Source: Moringa oleifera
Taxonomy: Eukaryota > Streptophyta > Magnoliopsida > Brassicales > Moringaceae
DNA: 64,000 bases
NCBI GenBank assembly: GCA_021397835.1
Contig: JAJFZO010000028.1
Span: 2,090,001-2,154,000, forward strand
Direction of reading: 5' to 3'
Shown: positions 38,880-50,914 of the stretch, in pieces
How positions within the stretch are numbered: position 1 is the stretch's first letter
Layout: each line of letters begins with the position of its first letter
Position numbers and translations under genes: made by a program
The notes under the pieces: model-generated
What the model saw: only the letters and a program-made list of their open reading frames with translations
What the model was told of the DNA's origin: nothing
The model's database searches: none

Positions 38880-39560
38880 CATTCATTCCTTTAATTGTGC
38901 ATTCTTTTCTATGATCTAGTGTCTTTGCATAGTACCTTCACATTCTTCTTATGTTCTTTTTGTATTTTTTTAAAAAACTTTATGGTCGATAGAGGATCCT
39001 TAGATGTTACCACCCATAACCTTCTTAGGATTAAGAGATTTTTATTTATTCCTCAAGCATTCAGGCTAAATTTCCCTACGTAGAAGAGCACCCTTGGTCA
39101 CCAAAACTAGGGACCGTTTGTATTTAAATTTGTTAAGAAAGTTTAAGAAGAGTGCAACGCCTTCCTCTATACCTTTTCTTTATAGAAGCATGCTCTTTTT
39201 TTGGTGTATCCCCTTATCAATTTGTAGCCCAAGTTTTGGCTAATCATGGTAGCTTTTATCACAAATGTCTAGAAGTTTAGGTTCCTTTGTGCCCATAAGT
39301 TTTCTTTAAATTTTACGAAATTGAGCGCTAAGATAACCTTATAGTTTGTAGCATTAGTTTTTGGAATCTTAGCACAAAAAACCATATGATATTTTGCCTT
39401 AAACTACCTAAGTCCTTAACAAATGAAAGCTCAATTTCTTATGGCCATCTAGAATAGGCTGCTTAAGAAGCTCAATGAATGGAAGGAACATGCAAAGTCT
39501 AGGGTTAACAACTTCTCCCAAACTCCCTGTCCATTATATACCTCTGCTTATTGAATGCTT
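38880..39560 (+). pseudogene. Second PF04195-type gypsy protein remnant
   Basis: The start is degraded but parallels the copy at 35,684: DVTTHNLLRIKRF against TRDLARIRKTY. Near the far end, NRLLKKLNEWKEHAKSRVNN aligns with NKLPRKINEYEELPKSRV in the copy at 42.4 kb. Many stops lie between. This is a second, more decayed example of the same protein. Confidence 0.5.
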
Positions 39561-39959
39561 CAATGGCATGCCTGTCAAATAATATTTTGGTTTGAATGAG
39601 GTTCGAAGGGTAGCTGAATCTCATTCTCATTTACTTTAGCAACCAAAGCAAACTACACCACTTTTATGGTCTAGATATGTGGTGTTAGCATTGTACTATT
39701 TCAAGTAGGCGGTTGTAATAGCTTTAAAAACAAAGGGCTGATCGACTTCTATTCTAATAAATCTTGGAAGTGCTTTTTGTCTATATAGGGTATAGGCCAA
39801 GTTGGTTATTTTTACCATTGTTGGCATCATTAATCTTGCTCTTTGTTGTTGTCATTGCCTAGAAGTAGTTGGTGAAGCAGTCTTGCACACCATTCTAGAG
39901 GTAAACTAGGAGAAAAAATTACTTTTCTAGGAGAAAAAAATTGTTTTTCCTTTCTTTTT

Positions 39960-42390
39960 TATAGGGATGAAAGTTTTCTTACCTCATATCGGATCTTTCA
40001 ACTTCTTAACATAAATAGCACTTTCTAAAAAGTTCACTTGTTTGAAGGATGTCTACAAATTTTTTACCTGCCATGGTGATTATAATATGAGGTTTTGAGA
40101 GTATTTATGGATATGTCTAACAATTATTTATGTGTGAGTAATGGTTATACTTTCACCACTACCTCTTTCCATCTTTGAGCGAATTCTTTATAGGTCTTAA
40201 TATGAATTTTGTTCATATTCTGTAAGGTAACTCTCTCAAATGCTAGCTCTTCAATGTGTTGATAGTATGTTATAAATGTGGTAGCCAGATCCTTTCAAGT
40301 TTGGATTTTTGAAGGTTCCAAAGTAAGGTACCAATCTAAAGCTTTTTTCCTGTGCATCTTATGGAGATATATTCGAAGGTGTGTCTTCATACATTTAATT
40401 CCATCAAACTTGTTAAATTTTAGGGTTTTGAACATATTCGGTATTATAAATCCTAGCACTAAGCTTATCTTTTTTATATCAATCCTGATGAAATCCCTTG
40501 ATTCCCAAAATTGTTTGATCTATTTCATCATAAAATCTACTTTAGAAATTAGATCCTAGTGATTAGATCCACCTTGTTATGCTTTAAGAGGTATTCAGCA
40601 TTGATATAACTGGGCTCAGCAACTTTCCCACCTATATCATGTTACTTTGTTGTACTCCATAATGTTCTATTCCCAACTTGGGTGCATTCCTTGAGGTCTT
40701 TATGGCATTAGATCCTACTAGGTTGAACACCAAGTGCCCTTTCCTTAAATGTTTTTTCTTGATCTGGTGTAGGGGCTTCCTTATTATTACTAGACATTCT
40801 CTTGATCAATTCTTTGAAGGTTTTCATCATTTCTTCTAATTGGGAGGTGAAGGACATCTGTATATCCTTTTGGGCCTAGGCTAGCTTTATCTGCATCTTA
40901 GCTTAAGCATTCTCAAAACTTTTGAATTGAGAATTTTGATCTTCCATTTTGATGTTTCGTGCTTTTGGCCTTGTGTTATACTTTCAAATCATCAACTCTT
41001 GCTTCTGTTTCCCTGTTTTGACCTTTATTTATTCAATTTTAGATTCTTTTCTTAATGATGCATCTTCACATACAAATGCATGAATGTGTGAAATAGGAAT
41101 GACTGGTTGAAATTAATCTTTCGTCTGAAAAGAATGACCTTCATTGGTTCTTAAAAGTATTTCACATTCAGGCCATAGTTGAAAATATCAATGGCCTTCT
41201 GGTACGTATAAACGATTTGATCCAACAATGCTTTAATCTCTCTTTAGTGCGGTTGTTTCATCTTGGTTCGGTAGCTTCTGATTTTTTGCATGCATTTCTT
41301 CTGCCATTTGAACTACTTGATCTATTTATGTTTTCAATGCTTCATAGTTTTACTTGTCACATAATATTTCTCTTGATCTTGACACTAATATGAACATATT
41401 TCTTTAGCTTTTTTTCCCTATACTTTAACGCTAAGGGTAGTGTCTTTTAGCTCTACCTTGAGGTCATCTTTATCTAATAGTTGCATGAGACAATTCATCT
41501 TGAGAGTGTATTTTACCTCTTTCTATTGATAATACTATTGTACTTGCTTAATTCTTCCTTCATGTTCCGTTTCATCATTATTAATGACTTTTAATAGTTT
41601 CACGTTCTTTTATTTTGCTTCTTATATGGCTTTTACCTTTCCCTTAGGTTCTCGATCGAAGATCTTTGTTCTCATTAACTTGTTACTCCATTTGTCCTTT
41701 AAAGAACTTTCTCAAGTTGTCAATCTCTGCTTTTATGAACTCTTTGTGTTCTTGGGATAATTTGTTCTTGAGTCTGTATCTACAGTGCAAGTTTATCCTA
41801 ATATGGGAATGCTCTGAAAGTTTCCCACCTTGAATAGAATAGCATCATAACATAACCATGGAGCTTTCTATTAAATTTTTTCTTCTGTCAGAGTAGATAA
41901 TAATGTTGCACATTTATAGACTGTCCTAGGTTTCCACACCTTTTCTTATGGGAGATCTTGAACAGTGATGAAAATTTTTGAAATATCTTCTTGTTTCCTA
42001 GAGGTGGCTTTTCAATTAGGTGTATAAAAGGTATTCCTCCCAGCAAGTATCCCTTGCAAGTTTTTTTTCAATATCCAAGCGATCTAAGAGTTTTTACGCA
42101 AATTGCAAGGACTAGATTAACTTAGTAGGCAATAACAACTAAAAAATCCATGATGATTATTTCCATCTGTCCATGGGTTTTTTGAAATATCAAGAGTTTG
42201 TAGATGGCTAAGGTTATTCCTTTTTTTTTAGATTTTTTAGCTAAATATCGCTTAATGAATTTTGATGAGAATTCTTGAGTCATAAAATTGATCCCTCCTT
42301 ATGTTTAGTAGCTTTTTTGGCTTTGATTCTTGGTCCCCCTAGTAAAAATGCTAATTGTTTGTCAAGGGGTACTAGTTTTTTCTTTCTGAT
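39960..42390 (-). pseudogene. Tat/Ogre-type Ty3/gypsy gag polyprotein pseudogene
   Basis: Three domains follow each other on the minus strand. (1) DUF7745-like: GQMEIIIMDFL, then CVKTLRSLGY and YLLGGIPFIHLIEKP (42,390-41,930), followed by KKRCGNLGQS. (2) A long Lys/Glu-rich coiled-coil region, about 41,800-41,000 (e.g. KRNMKEELSKYNSIINR). (3) Retrotransposon gag: a segment starting MEDQNSQFKSFEN at 40,947, then PNMFKTLKFNKFDGI, KALDWYLTLEPSKIQTW and KEFAQRWKEVVVKV to about 40,130. The words LDWYL.L.PS.I.TW and EFAQRW are diagnostic for plant Tat/Ogre gag. Several stops and frameshifts are present. No matching pol was found downstream. Confidence 0.85.
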
Positions 42391-42440
42391 ATAGAGCTGA
42401 GCATCCTGTGGGCAGTCTCGAACAAGTTGCCTAGGAAGAT
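41922..42440. repeat. Direct duplication, copy B of the 36,031-36,560 segment
   Basis: Both copies start 'ctaggtttccacac' and share 'gatctaagagttttt', 'aaaatccatgac/gatgattatt', 'gaattcttgagtca', 'ttttgactttgattcttg/tttggctttgattcttgg' and 'ctaattgtt/attgtcaa' up to an 'atctcgaa/agtctcgaa' word. They are about 5.9 kb apart in the same orientation. They may be old LTR-like or recombination-derived copies. Since both encode the same minus-strand protein part, they are not ordinary LTRs. Confidence 0.8.
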
Positions 42441-43430
42441 CAATGAATATGAGGAGCTCCCAAAGTCAAGGGTTAGCATACTCCTCCCAGACTCCTTGTT
42501 GTCATTCCATTTCCAGAAAGGGAGACGAGAGGTAAAAGAAAATTGGAGTCCATTAAAGCTTCAGCGAGAAGACCCCATCCCAGTCTTCTGTTAGGGGTTC
42601 CAGTCATATAATGGCATTTTTGGTGAAAGTCGGGTTCCTAGACTCCTTCTCCTATTAAGATCTTGATCTTCACTCATTTTAATCTGATACATAGCAATCC
42701 TTTACTCTCGAGGGGTAAGAAACAGCCTTATTTAGTAGTTCTTGAATGAGGCCCTATTGTCTTTTGATGCTCAAGAGGTAGCATCGATTGAGAAAAGGCA
42801 GAGAGTCCAAAGCGTTATGGTTTATTTTGCTGAGGTAAGTTTTTTTATTTCTTTTCTTTCTTTTGAAGACTTTCCTTTTTTTTTTTTTTGTCAGTTTAGG
42901 TTTACAACATTGATTTTTCCTTCTGTGGCAGGTTCTTCATGATGCCTTTATGGTCTTCCAGGATTATTCCCTCTGTACCTTTGTCGACGCTTTATGGAAG
43001 AAGGCAAAGGATAACATATATGAGGCCCGTCAAAAAGGGTGGGAGATGGTGCAAACCATCTCCACTTTGACTTTCGAAAAAGAGAAGCTATAGCTAGAAG
43101 CTACTTTTTGGAAGGCCGAAGTGGAGAAGGCGAAGTCTGAAGCTGCTTTGCAGCTCTAGCTAGCTAAAAAGGGGCATTTGGAGAAGTAGGAGTAGCTGTG
43201 AGACTCAGCTGCTCTAGAGAAGGAAGTCCTGAAGGCCAACACTTGGAGGCATTTATAAATGCTAGTGTGGATATTTTGGGTTACTAGGAAGGTCACCGAG
43301 GAAGAAATCAAGTTTGAGTGTCTGATTTAGATTTAGGATTCATCGAGGTAGCACCAGCAGCAACAACTTTCTTCGTAAAGCTTGATTCCTTCTCTAAGCT
43401 AACTCTTTCTTAAAGTTTGTCTGAAATCAA
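42396..43430 (+). pseudogene. PF04195-type gypsy protein, C-terminal coiled-coil part with intron
   Basis: The plus strand reads SILWAVSNKLPRKINEYEE, then (after frame damage) SIEKRQRVQSVMVYFAE up to a GTAAGT donor at 42,835. An acceptor near 42,931 opens VLHDAFMVFQDYSL, KKAKDNIYEARQKGWEMVQ and a heptad-like coiled coil (EKEKL...AEVEKAKSEAALQL). Stops inside the coiled coil are mostly TAG and TGA in places where CAG (Gln) fits. It is the likely tail of the protein whose head is at 35,684, separated by about 6.4 kb of inserted and duplicated DNA. Confidence 0.6.
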
Positions 43431-43668
43431 TAAGGAAGCAGCAAAACCCTAAATTTAATTTTCTTTGTTAAGTTTTCCATGTAAATTTTCTTGGTTTTTT
43501 TAATGGAATTTGAGTTGAAAAATAAAAAACAAAAAACGAACAATGTCCTCTTGTCTTCACTCCTTTTCTTTTTAATTTTCTCTTAAAAGATAGCTTTCTA
43601 GTCTAAAATCTTATAGAGATCATTGAGTTGCCACCAAGTAGAAACTGGTAATGACCCTGCATCCTCAA

Positions 43669-43895
43669 TAGTGCCTACCACCACAAGATGCCCTTGACCT
43701 GCCACTTTAACAACACTTGTTACCATAGGGTGCTTCTTTGACTTGTCACCTTAGCAGTACTTATTATACCAGGGTGTCTGCTTGAACTACAACCTCAACA
43801 ACACTTGCTACCACAAAGGAGTTTGCCAGAACTATTACCTTAACAGCACTTGCTACCACAAAGAGTCTACCTGAACTGCCAGTTCAACAGTAGTT
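43669..43895. repeat. Tandem repeat, five units of about 45 bp
   Basis: Units of 44-46 bp end in 'caacacactt'-like words ('aacaacactt', 'agcagtactt', 'aacagcactt') and contain 'gctaccacaa' and 'tgaactgcca' variants. Direct and head-to-tail. Confidence 0.8.
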
Positions 43896-43939
43896 CTCTC
43901 ATACCTTGTTTGGCATAGCACTTTAGAAAGCCATTTTTT

Positions 43940-46890
43940 TTTTCTTTTTACAAAATTAAGTATCGACACTTAACATCCTGCATATCGTGAATCCATCCAT
44001 TTGAATAAAATTTTAGCCTTTGACTGATATTTTCCTTTGGTGATGATATAGGTTCCCAAGATAGATTCAAGTTGTTTGGAGGTATTAAGATTAATAGGAA
44101 CAGACAACACTGCAACAACTTTAGGAAGTGTACTTAAATATTTCTTCAGAAGACTAACATGGAAAACATCATGTACCTTAGCCTTATCACAAAGTTTTAA
44201 TCAGCAAGCAACCAACCTAACTTATTGAGAAATATGGCAATGACCAAAATATCGTGTAAGTATTCTTGGAGGTCTTACTTACCATGGAATTTTGCTTGCA
44301 AGTCTATAAGTGAAGTAGAACATACCCACCAATATTGAAGGTGATTTCACAACTTCTTTTATCCGCTTAAGTTTCATCCAGTTTTGAGCCTTTACCAAGT
44401 TATAGTGTAGTTCTTTCAAGATGGTCATGCGACTTTTTAATAATTTATCAACAAGCACCTTTATGGTTCCCGAAATATAGGTTAGCAAGAAAGGTGGGAG
44501 TATACGACTTTGAAAGGGGCTATTTGGTCGAACAATGAGCTGAAGTGTTATAACTATATTAGGCCCAAGAAAGCCAATCAATCCATTTTTGCAGCTAATC
44601 AAAAGTGAAGCACTGCAATACTATTTAAGGGTCCAGTTTAAGACTTTTGTCTATCCATCCATTTGTAAATGACAACTGGAACTCATTTTAAGGGAGGTGT
44701 CGTGCAACTAAAAGAGTGTCTTCTAAAAAGTAATGAGAAAAATTCGATCACAATCACTCACAATTGAGGTTGATATCCCATGAAGCTGCACCATATGGTT
44801 TATGAAGACCTTAGCCACTGTATATGCCGTGTAAAGATGTTCAAGTGTAGCAAAATGGTCGTATTTTGACAATCGGTCTGCCACCATCATAATAGTAGTA
44901 TAGCCATGGGAGTTTAGGCAAAACTTCAATGAAATTTATGTTGCCATATTTACAGTATTGGTAAATATCACACTCTTTGATGTGAATCTTGACTATCGAA
45001 CGCAATTTGCCTAGGAGAAGTCACGTGATAATTGGTTGAGAGTCCATTCATATTCGAAATGGCCTCGATTGATGTAGCGTGATTTTATGCTAACAATAAA
45101 GAAATCAATGTAGAATTAGAACCCAAACAAATCCTTTCCTTTTTGAGTCATATGCCATATCTTAACAGATAAGACTCAGTAAAAAAAAAAAAGATTTTGA
45201 TCGAGGTGAATAATGTACTTTTCTTTGTAGCATTACCCACCAATCAAGACTTGGCAAGGTGACACATTTCAATGGAATTCTATGGTTCTAGATAAAGCTT
45301 CTGCCTCTTAATTTTCTTTATCTTTTTGGTACTGAATAACATAATCATAATTCATTAGTTTCGGTAGCCAATGTGCCTGAGCTAATGTAGGCCTATTCTG
45401 ACAATGAATGCTCTTTTTAATAGATGAGGACTCCGCTTTCTAATTGCTTTCATAATAATGATCATATTTCTCTCAGAGATGGAAAACAACAGATAAGATT
45501 GCTTGAGTGCTTCATTAAACTCTGCTATTGGCCGATCTTGTTAGATTAGGATGGTACCCATTCCTTGATAACAAGCTTCACTTTTCATGATAAAATATTG
45601 AGAAAATTTTGATAGTTATAGCACAGGTGAGGAAATTTGTCCAGTGAAATTCTGATTTAGAGAGAAGACGTGCAACGAAGTTCTTCCAAACTCATTTATA
45701 AACTTCTGATGATATCTAACAAGTCCTATAACCCACACACCTCTTGGGTTATGGTTGAAATGAGGTAATTTTGAACTGCTTGTATCCTGGTAGAGTCCAC
45801 AGAACTCTCTCACATGAGATGATGTATGATCCAATTAATCGACTTCTTCCACCCTAAATTTCCACTTGGATGACTTAACATATAATTCATTAGAAGTTAA
45901 AATTATAATACCAATTTCAAGTGTTAAAGATGTTCTCCCTAGCTGGACTCTGGACAAGAATATCAAAAAATAGTAAAACAAATTTATGTAAATATTCTTT
46001 AAATAAATCATTGATAAGACTCTAAACTATTGCTGAAGCATTAGTGAGCCTGAAGTGCATTATAATAAATTCATAATGGCCTTCATGAGTGTGAAATGGC
46101 CTTTGGGATATGTCATCCTCCCAGGCTCTGATCTGATGATACCTTATGTGTAAATCCAACTTAGATAAACACTTGACACCATATAACTCATCCAGTATGT
46201 TATCTATGACTGAATTAAAGATCTTTAACAATCATATTAGTTAAGGATCTATAGTCCATACAAAACCTCCACATTTTATCAATTTTTTTCAACCAATAAT
46301 ACAAGAGATGAGAATGGACTGTTATTAGGGCACATTAATTATTCCTGCAAAAATTCTTGAACCATGCATTCAATCTCAGATTTCTAATAGTAATGTTACC
46401 TATAAGGTCCCACATTGATAGGTTGATTATTCCATGTAGAGTGATGCAATGGTCGTGTGGATGTTGAAGTGGCAAGCATTTTGGTTTAGCAAAAACCCCT
46501 TGGAACTCGTTGAAAAGCTCCCTCAAGTAAGGTGAAAGTGCATTGCTCAGCTACTTTGATTCACTACAAGCTGATATTTGAAAAAACAAATTCCTTCCTA
46601 TTTAAATATTGTAATTCCTTATCTGTAATTCCTTCCTAGCTAGAGTCATGGTCAGCTCATTGTAGTCCATTTGTACTGACTCAAAAGTTTCCAATTGCAG
46701 TATACCCAACATTACTTGACATGCCACCACTAGAAACACCTAAAAATTGACCTTCACTGCATACTCTTGAATTAACAAGGTAAGCCTCACACATTTTCCT
46801 AAACACTCCACTTTTTCTTGATTTGCCACAACCATATGAGACAACATCTCTCATAACACTAAGAGTCCCAGCCTTGTTTCTATTGCTTTT
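43940..46890 (-). pseudogene. Ty3/gypsy chromovirus pol pseudogene
   Basis: Order on the minus strand. Protease remnant VVACQVMLGILQLETF (about 46,720). Linker FNEFQGVFAKPKCLP (46,500). Reverse transcriptase: [14 protein letters not shown] and [15 protein letters not shown] (46,190-46,050), then FVLLFFDILVQ near 45,970, where the usual F.DDIL catalytic pair has lost one Asp. Connection domain VRYHQKFINEFGR (45,700). Integrase: MMVADRLSKYDHF and LHGISTSIVSDCDRIF (44,890-44,740). GPNIV/KAQNWMKLK-type C-terminal part (44,560-44,380). HDVFHVSLLKKYL (about 44,170). Chromodomain-like LESILGTYIITKGKY...AKILFKWMD (about 44,060-43,990). The chromodomain places it among chromoviruses. Numerous stops and frameshifts; gag is missing because the dispersed repeat at 46,893 adjoins the 5' side. 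Confidence 0.9.
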
Positions 46891-46892
46891 TT

Positions 46893-48130
46893 CTCACTTG
46901 CTTTTTTCTATCCTAAAAGCACAAATAAATTACAAAAAAAAAACTAATAATTTAATAATTATAAAATTATGAAAAAATTAAGAAAATAATACAAATATGA
47001 TAAAAATAAACTTACTCAATAAATTTTATTCTAGAATTAAAGTAAAATAATTAAAAAAATTTAGAGAGTAATGACATGCAAAATGATAAATATTTAAATT
47101 GTTAGTTTTTTTTCTAAAAATCATTGACCTAAAGCAAATTAATATGACACAATTAGAAGTGATTTTGCAATGAAAATGAAGCAAAACAGTGAAATTTTAA
47201 AGATTTTAGATCAATTTAAGAAATGGCGGTGGTAAATAAAGAAGATAATTTTAAGATTTATTGTTTGGAATGTTAAAAAAAAATGGTTATGTGTGGGCTT
47301 ATTAAGAAGGTTTTAAACATCCATTCCTTTTGAAACTTCCCACTAAAGCTTTTAGGCTCGACATTTTGGTCACTGTGGTACTCGATTATCATGAAGACTA
47401 ATGTTTAAAGTTTCAAACGTCTTTGGTTTTTGCTTAAACCAACTATAAAAATCTTAAAATTTTTCATTTTATTTATGTTAATTGTAACAATCATTGACAA
47501 AAATGAAGCTAACACAAACATTAATTGATAGCTCTCTTTAAAATTATCTATTAATATGTTTCATTATATTTGTGATGATATTAATTGATAGTTCTTTTTA
47601 TAATTATTAACTAATGTGATCGTCGTTATTCTATGTTCTTTTATTTCAATGATATACAATTTTTTTTTCATATATTTATCAACTGATGTGGTTATTGTTT
47701 CATGTTTTTTTATTTTATTGACATAAATTTTCTTTTTTTTTTTTATTTAAGCTCCCATGCATTTATACTAAAAGATAAAATGACCTTTTAGGAGCTTTAA
47801 AGTGTACCAACAAGACTCACATTGGTTATGCTCAAACCTTATTTTGGCAAAGCAAGTATAACTATGGGCTGTAAATCATAAAAACTTTATAATGACATGT
47901 ATTAAAGTATGTGTGGGCTACTTTTCCTGTAAAATAATTTTTTTGAAGATAAATTACAGTTATCTTATTTATAAATGGTTGATCAATATTGTTTTGAAAA
48001 TGTTTGGAATTTTGTAGTGAAGAATTTTGTATTGCAACATATGATCAACATAGATATGCAAAATTTGCATTTTTCCTAATGTCTTAAATCCTATAACTAC
48101 CTTTAATAGGAGCTTAGCCCTAGTTTTTGA
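46893..48130 (+). repeat. Dispersed repeat, copy 2 (uninterrupted)
   Basis: This is the full-length version of the repeat whose other copy is split by CACTA DNA at 27-33 kb. It shows the sequence across the insertion point as 'gttttgaaaatgtttgg' then 'ttttgtagtgaagaatttt'. It has no coding frame. Near 47,540-47,720 it carries words like 'attaattgatag' and 'ttatcaactgatgtgg', which resemble transposon subterminal motifs, so the repeat may itself be the non-coding part of a DNA transposon. Confidence 0.85.
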
Positions 48131-48520
48131 TCCTTGCGAGCATCGCTTCCCTATTTTCTCTCCATATTTTTTTTAAAGTCTCCCTTTCTGTCTCTGCAAC
48201 TTTGCCTTTCAATCTCACTACAAGTCCTTTTTATCTTTAACAATCCCCCCCCCCCCCATCTGGCTAGTATATACATTTACATCTTCGACAAATTTAATGA
48301 TCTAGTGAACAACAACATCTTTGATGAATCTATTGCTCGCACTGTTGCATGTAACTTAAAAAATTTGGTTAGATTAAATTTGGTAATTTTTTGCTAGATT
48401 AGATTACAGAGAAAAGTTTTGGTTAGATTAGATTTAATAATTTTTTGTTAGATTAGTTAGAATAATTTAGATTAGATTGGAAAAATTTTGGTTGGTTTAT
48501 TTTAAAAGATTAAGTTATTT
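48131..48520 (+). other. Pyrimidine-rich leader with a 13-C run
   Basis: T/C-rich DNA (48,140-48,260) ends in 13 consecutive C at 48,245-48,257. It lies upstream of the AT-repeat leader and TNP2 remnant on the plus strand and may be the promoter/leader of that CACTA element. The open frame through it has no family resemblance. Confidence 0.35.
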
Positions 48521-49520
48521 GGTTGTTAATTTCATATTTTAATAAATTTAGTTTTTTTACATAAGTTAGATTTAATTATTAAGCTAGATTGTAGTGAATT
48601 TGTTGTAAATAATTTAATTACATTTTCTTAAAAAATTATTTAGATGTTAATTAAAATTTTAAGTTGTTAATTATTTGTTAATAAATTTAGTTTTTGTTAT
48701 ATTAGTTAAATATAATTATTTAATTACATTATATTTAATTTGTGATGAATAATTTAATTAATTTTTTATAAAAATAAATTAGTTAGATGTTAATTACAAT
48801 TTGAAGTTGTTAATTTCATTTATTAATAAATTTAGTTTTTATTAAATTAATTATGTAATAGTTTAATTAGATTGTGATTGGAGATAAATAATTTGAATAG
48901 ATTTTTTTGAAATAGACATTAAACAAGGTGCTAATTAAATTTTGTAGTTAGTAATATCAAATAAATCATTTAATTAGATTTTTTTTTTACAAAAATTAAA
49001 TTAGTGAGATGTTACTTAATAACATTTTTTAGTTCTTCATTTTATTTGTTAATAAATTTATGTTTAGTTAGATTAGTTATACATAATTGTTTAATTAGAT
49101 TCTAATTAATTTGTGATAAATAATGTAATGAGATTTTTTTGAATTATTTGATTAGCTAAATGTTAATTACATTTTTAGTTCTTAATTTAATTTGTCAAAA
49201 AATTTGGTTTTTGTTAAGATTAAATTATATAATAGTTTAATTAAATAATAATTGGGGATAAATAATTTGAATAATTTGAATAGATTAATAGGTACTAATT
49301 AATTTGAAATAAATTATTTGACTAAGATTTTCTAGATGTTAGTTTTATTTGTTAATGACTTTATTTCGTTGTAGAGTAGTATGATAATTGTTTAATTGGA
49401 TTGTACATAATTGGTTTGAGAAAAAAAATTTATTTAGTTTTTTATCAATATTAAATTAATTATCAGTTAATTAAATTTTAAAGTTGTTAATTTTATATGT
49501 TAGCATACTTAGTTTATATA
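48520..49520 (+). repeat. AT-rich leader repeats, about 150 bp period
   Basis: Words 'gttaattNNatttgttaataaatttagtttttgtta' and 'aattagattNNaattNgtgataaataat' recur with substitutions roughly every 150 bp, six or more times. A reverse-complement counterpart precedes the TNP2 start at 59.64-60.2 kb, which suggests that this kind of leader is a shared feature of the CACTA elements here. Confidence 0.65.
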
Positions 49521-50200
49521 TGTTAGATAATTCTTGAATTATCTAAATCAAGTAGTTTAGAAATATGACATTTATGTGCTACACATGCAATGTGTAGATT
49601 ATTATTCATTTTATTTGGTATAAATTTTATGCAATATCTACATTGTTCTTTGGGTGTATACTAATAGATATGAGTATGTGTTTTGATTAAAAACACTAAC
49701 TTATATCTATACATGTGATGTACTTGAAGAATTATGGGGATATACAGTTAAACTTTTTACAAAATTAAGTGAACAATAACTTATGATATTGTACTTCATA
49801 TAAGTGTACATTTTTGAATGGTGTAGGACCATTTCAAATAAGTTGCATTGTTAACTCTTGTACTTTTGATGTATCCTCGCAATTTGTTTAATGATGATTT
49901 CATTTGGTAATTTAACTTATGCCTATAAAATTATTGATGCCTTTAGATGTCCATTTGATAATAAGTTGTCAAGTTGCTGAAAATTTCAAGAGGTAAGTTG
50001 TTAGGAATTAGTTTAGAACTAATTAAGAAACAAAAACATGAGTAGATTAGATCATTAGTGGATGTATTTTAGGCTTACAGATAGCTTATTAAATTAGAAA
50101 TTTTTGGATGAAATGGAACAATTTATTCAATTTGCTTGTAATTAATAAGGGTTCATGGGCAGAGATAAGATGAGGTGTTCATGTAACTGAAAAAAGTGTC
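49521..50200. other. Stretch between leader repeats and TNP2 remnant; no gene seen
   Basis: In a complete element the TNP2 N-terminal and catalytic part should lie here, yet no such words were found. An internal deletion is likely. Confidence 0.45.
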
Positions 50201-50223
50201 AAACAGTCGGTATAAGATTATTA

Positions 50224-50914
50224 ATGTCATCACAATCTATGAAGTCAAACCTTGGATACTACATCAATAGGTATAAATTTTGCACTAAAAGACACAGTTC
50301 AAATAGATCTATAATGAATAGTGAAGTTTACATTAGTGGGTCTAACTATAATGCAGATAAAAATGACTATTTCAATATATTGGTAGAGGTATTACAATTA
50401 GAATATCCTAAGTTACCAATCAAAAGAAACATTTTGTTTAAGTGTGAATGGTTTAATCCTATACTTAATGTAGGCACCAAAGACATAAATCATATAATCT
50501 AATGGATGTCACTCATAAAAGGAGATTAAACAAGTACAAACAATTTATATTGACTTCATAGGCAACTCAAGTCTATTATGGACCTTATCAAAGCTTAAGG
50601 TATGATAAGCATGACGAGTGGGCTATTTACAAAATAAAAGCCAAGTCTATCATCGAACTTTTAAACTCCAATTTCACTTGCTGATCAACACAAGATGCTT
50701 CTGTTCAAGATGATAAAAGAGATGTTCATCAAATTAGGAATGATGTGAAGGATAATCCTATATCCTTGAATGATTGAAGTGGGATATTAATAGATGTTGA
50801 TGATGAGAAAAAACACATGCTGAGTTAGTCAAATTTTGAAAGTTTTTCTATTAAGGAAAAGGAGGATGAAGTGGACAAGGAAGAGGATGAGGATGAGGAT
50901 GAAAATGATGATTA
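50224..50914 (+). pseudogene. CACTA TNP2 C-terminus (DUF4216 region), pseudogene
   Basis: The open part reads GYYINRYKFCTKRHSSNRS, then GSNYNADKNDYFNILVEVLQ, YPKLPIKRNILFKCEWFNP. Beyond the first stop it continues MDVTHKRRLNKYKQFILTS, ATQVYYGPY, DEWAIYKIKAKSIIE and a strongly acidic end (DEVDKEEDEDEDENDD) at 50,914. This is the DUF4216 domain and tail of CACTA transposases. It is the same lineage as the minus-strand copy at 7.6-8.3 kb and differs from the DUF4216 part of the big element at 56.5-56.9 kb. Stops are TAG/TAA/TGA at five or so sites. The catalytic TNP2 core is absent. Confidence 0.9.

Noticed and set aside
48134..48397. Plus-strand 87-codon open frame with a poly-Pro stretch
   Set aside because: The prolines come from the 13-C run in pyrimidine-rich leader DNA. 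No conserved motif.
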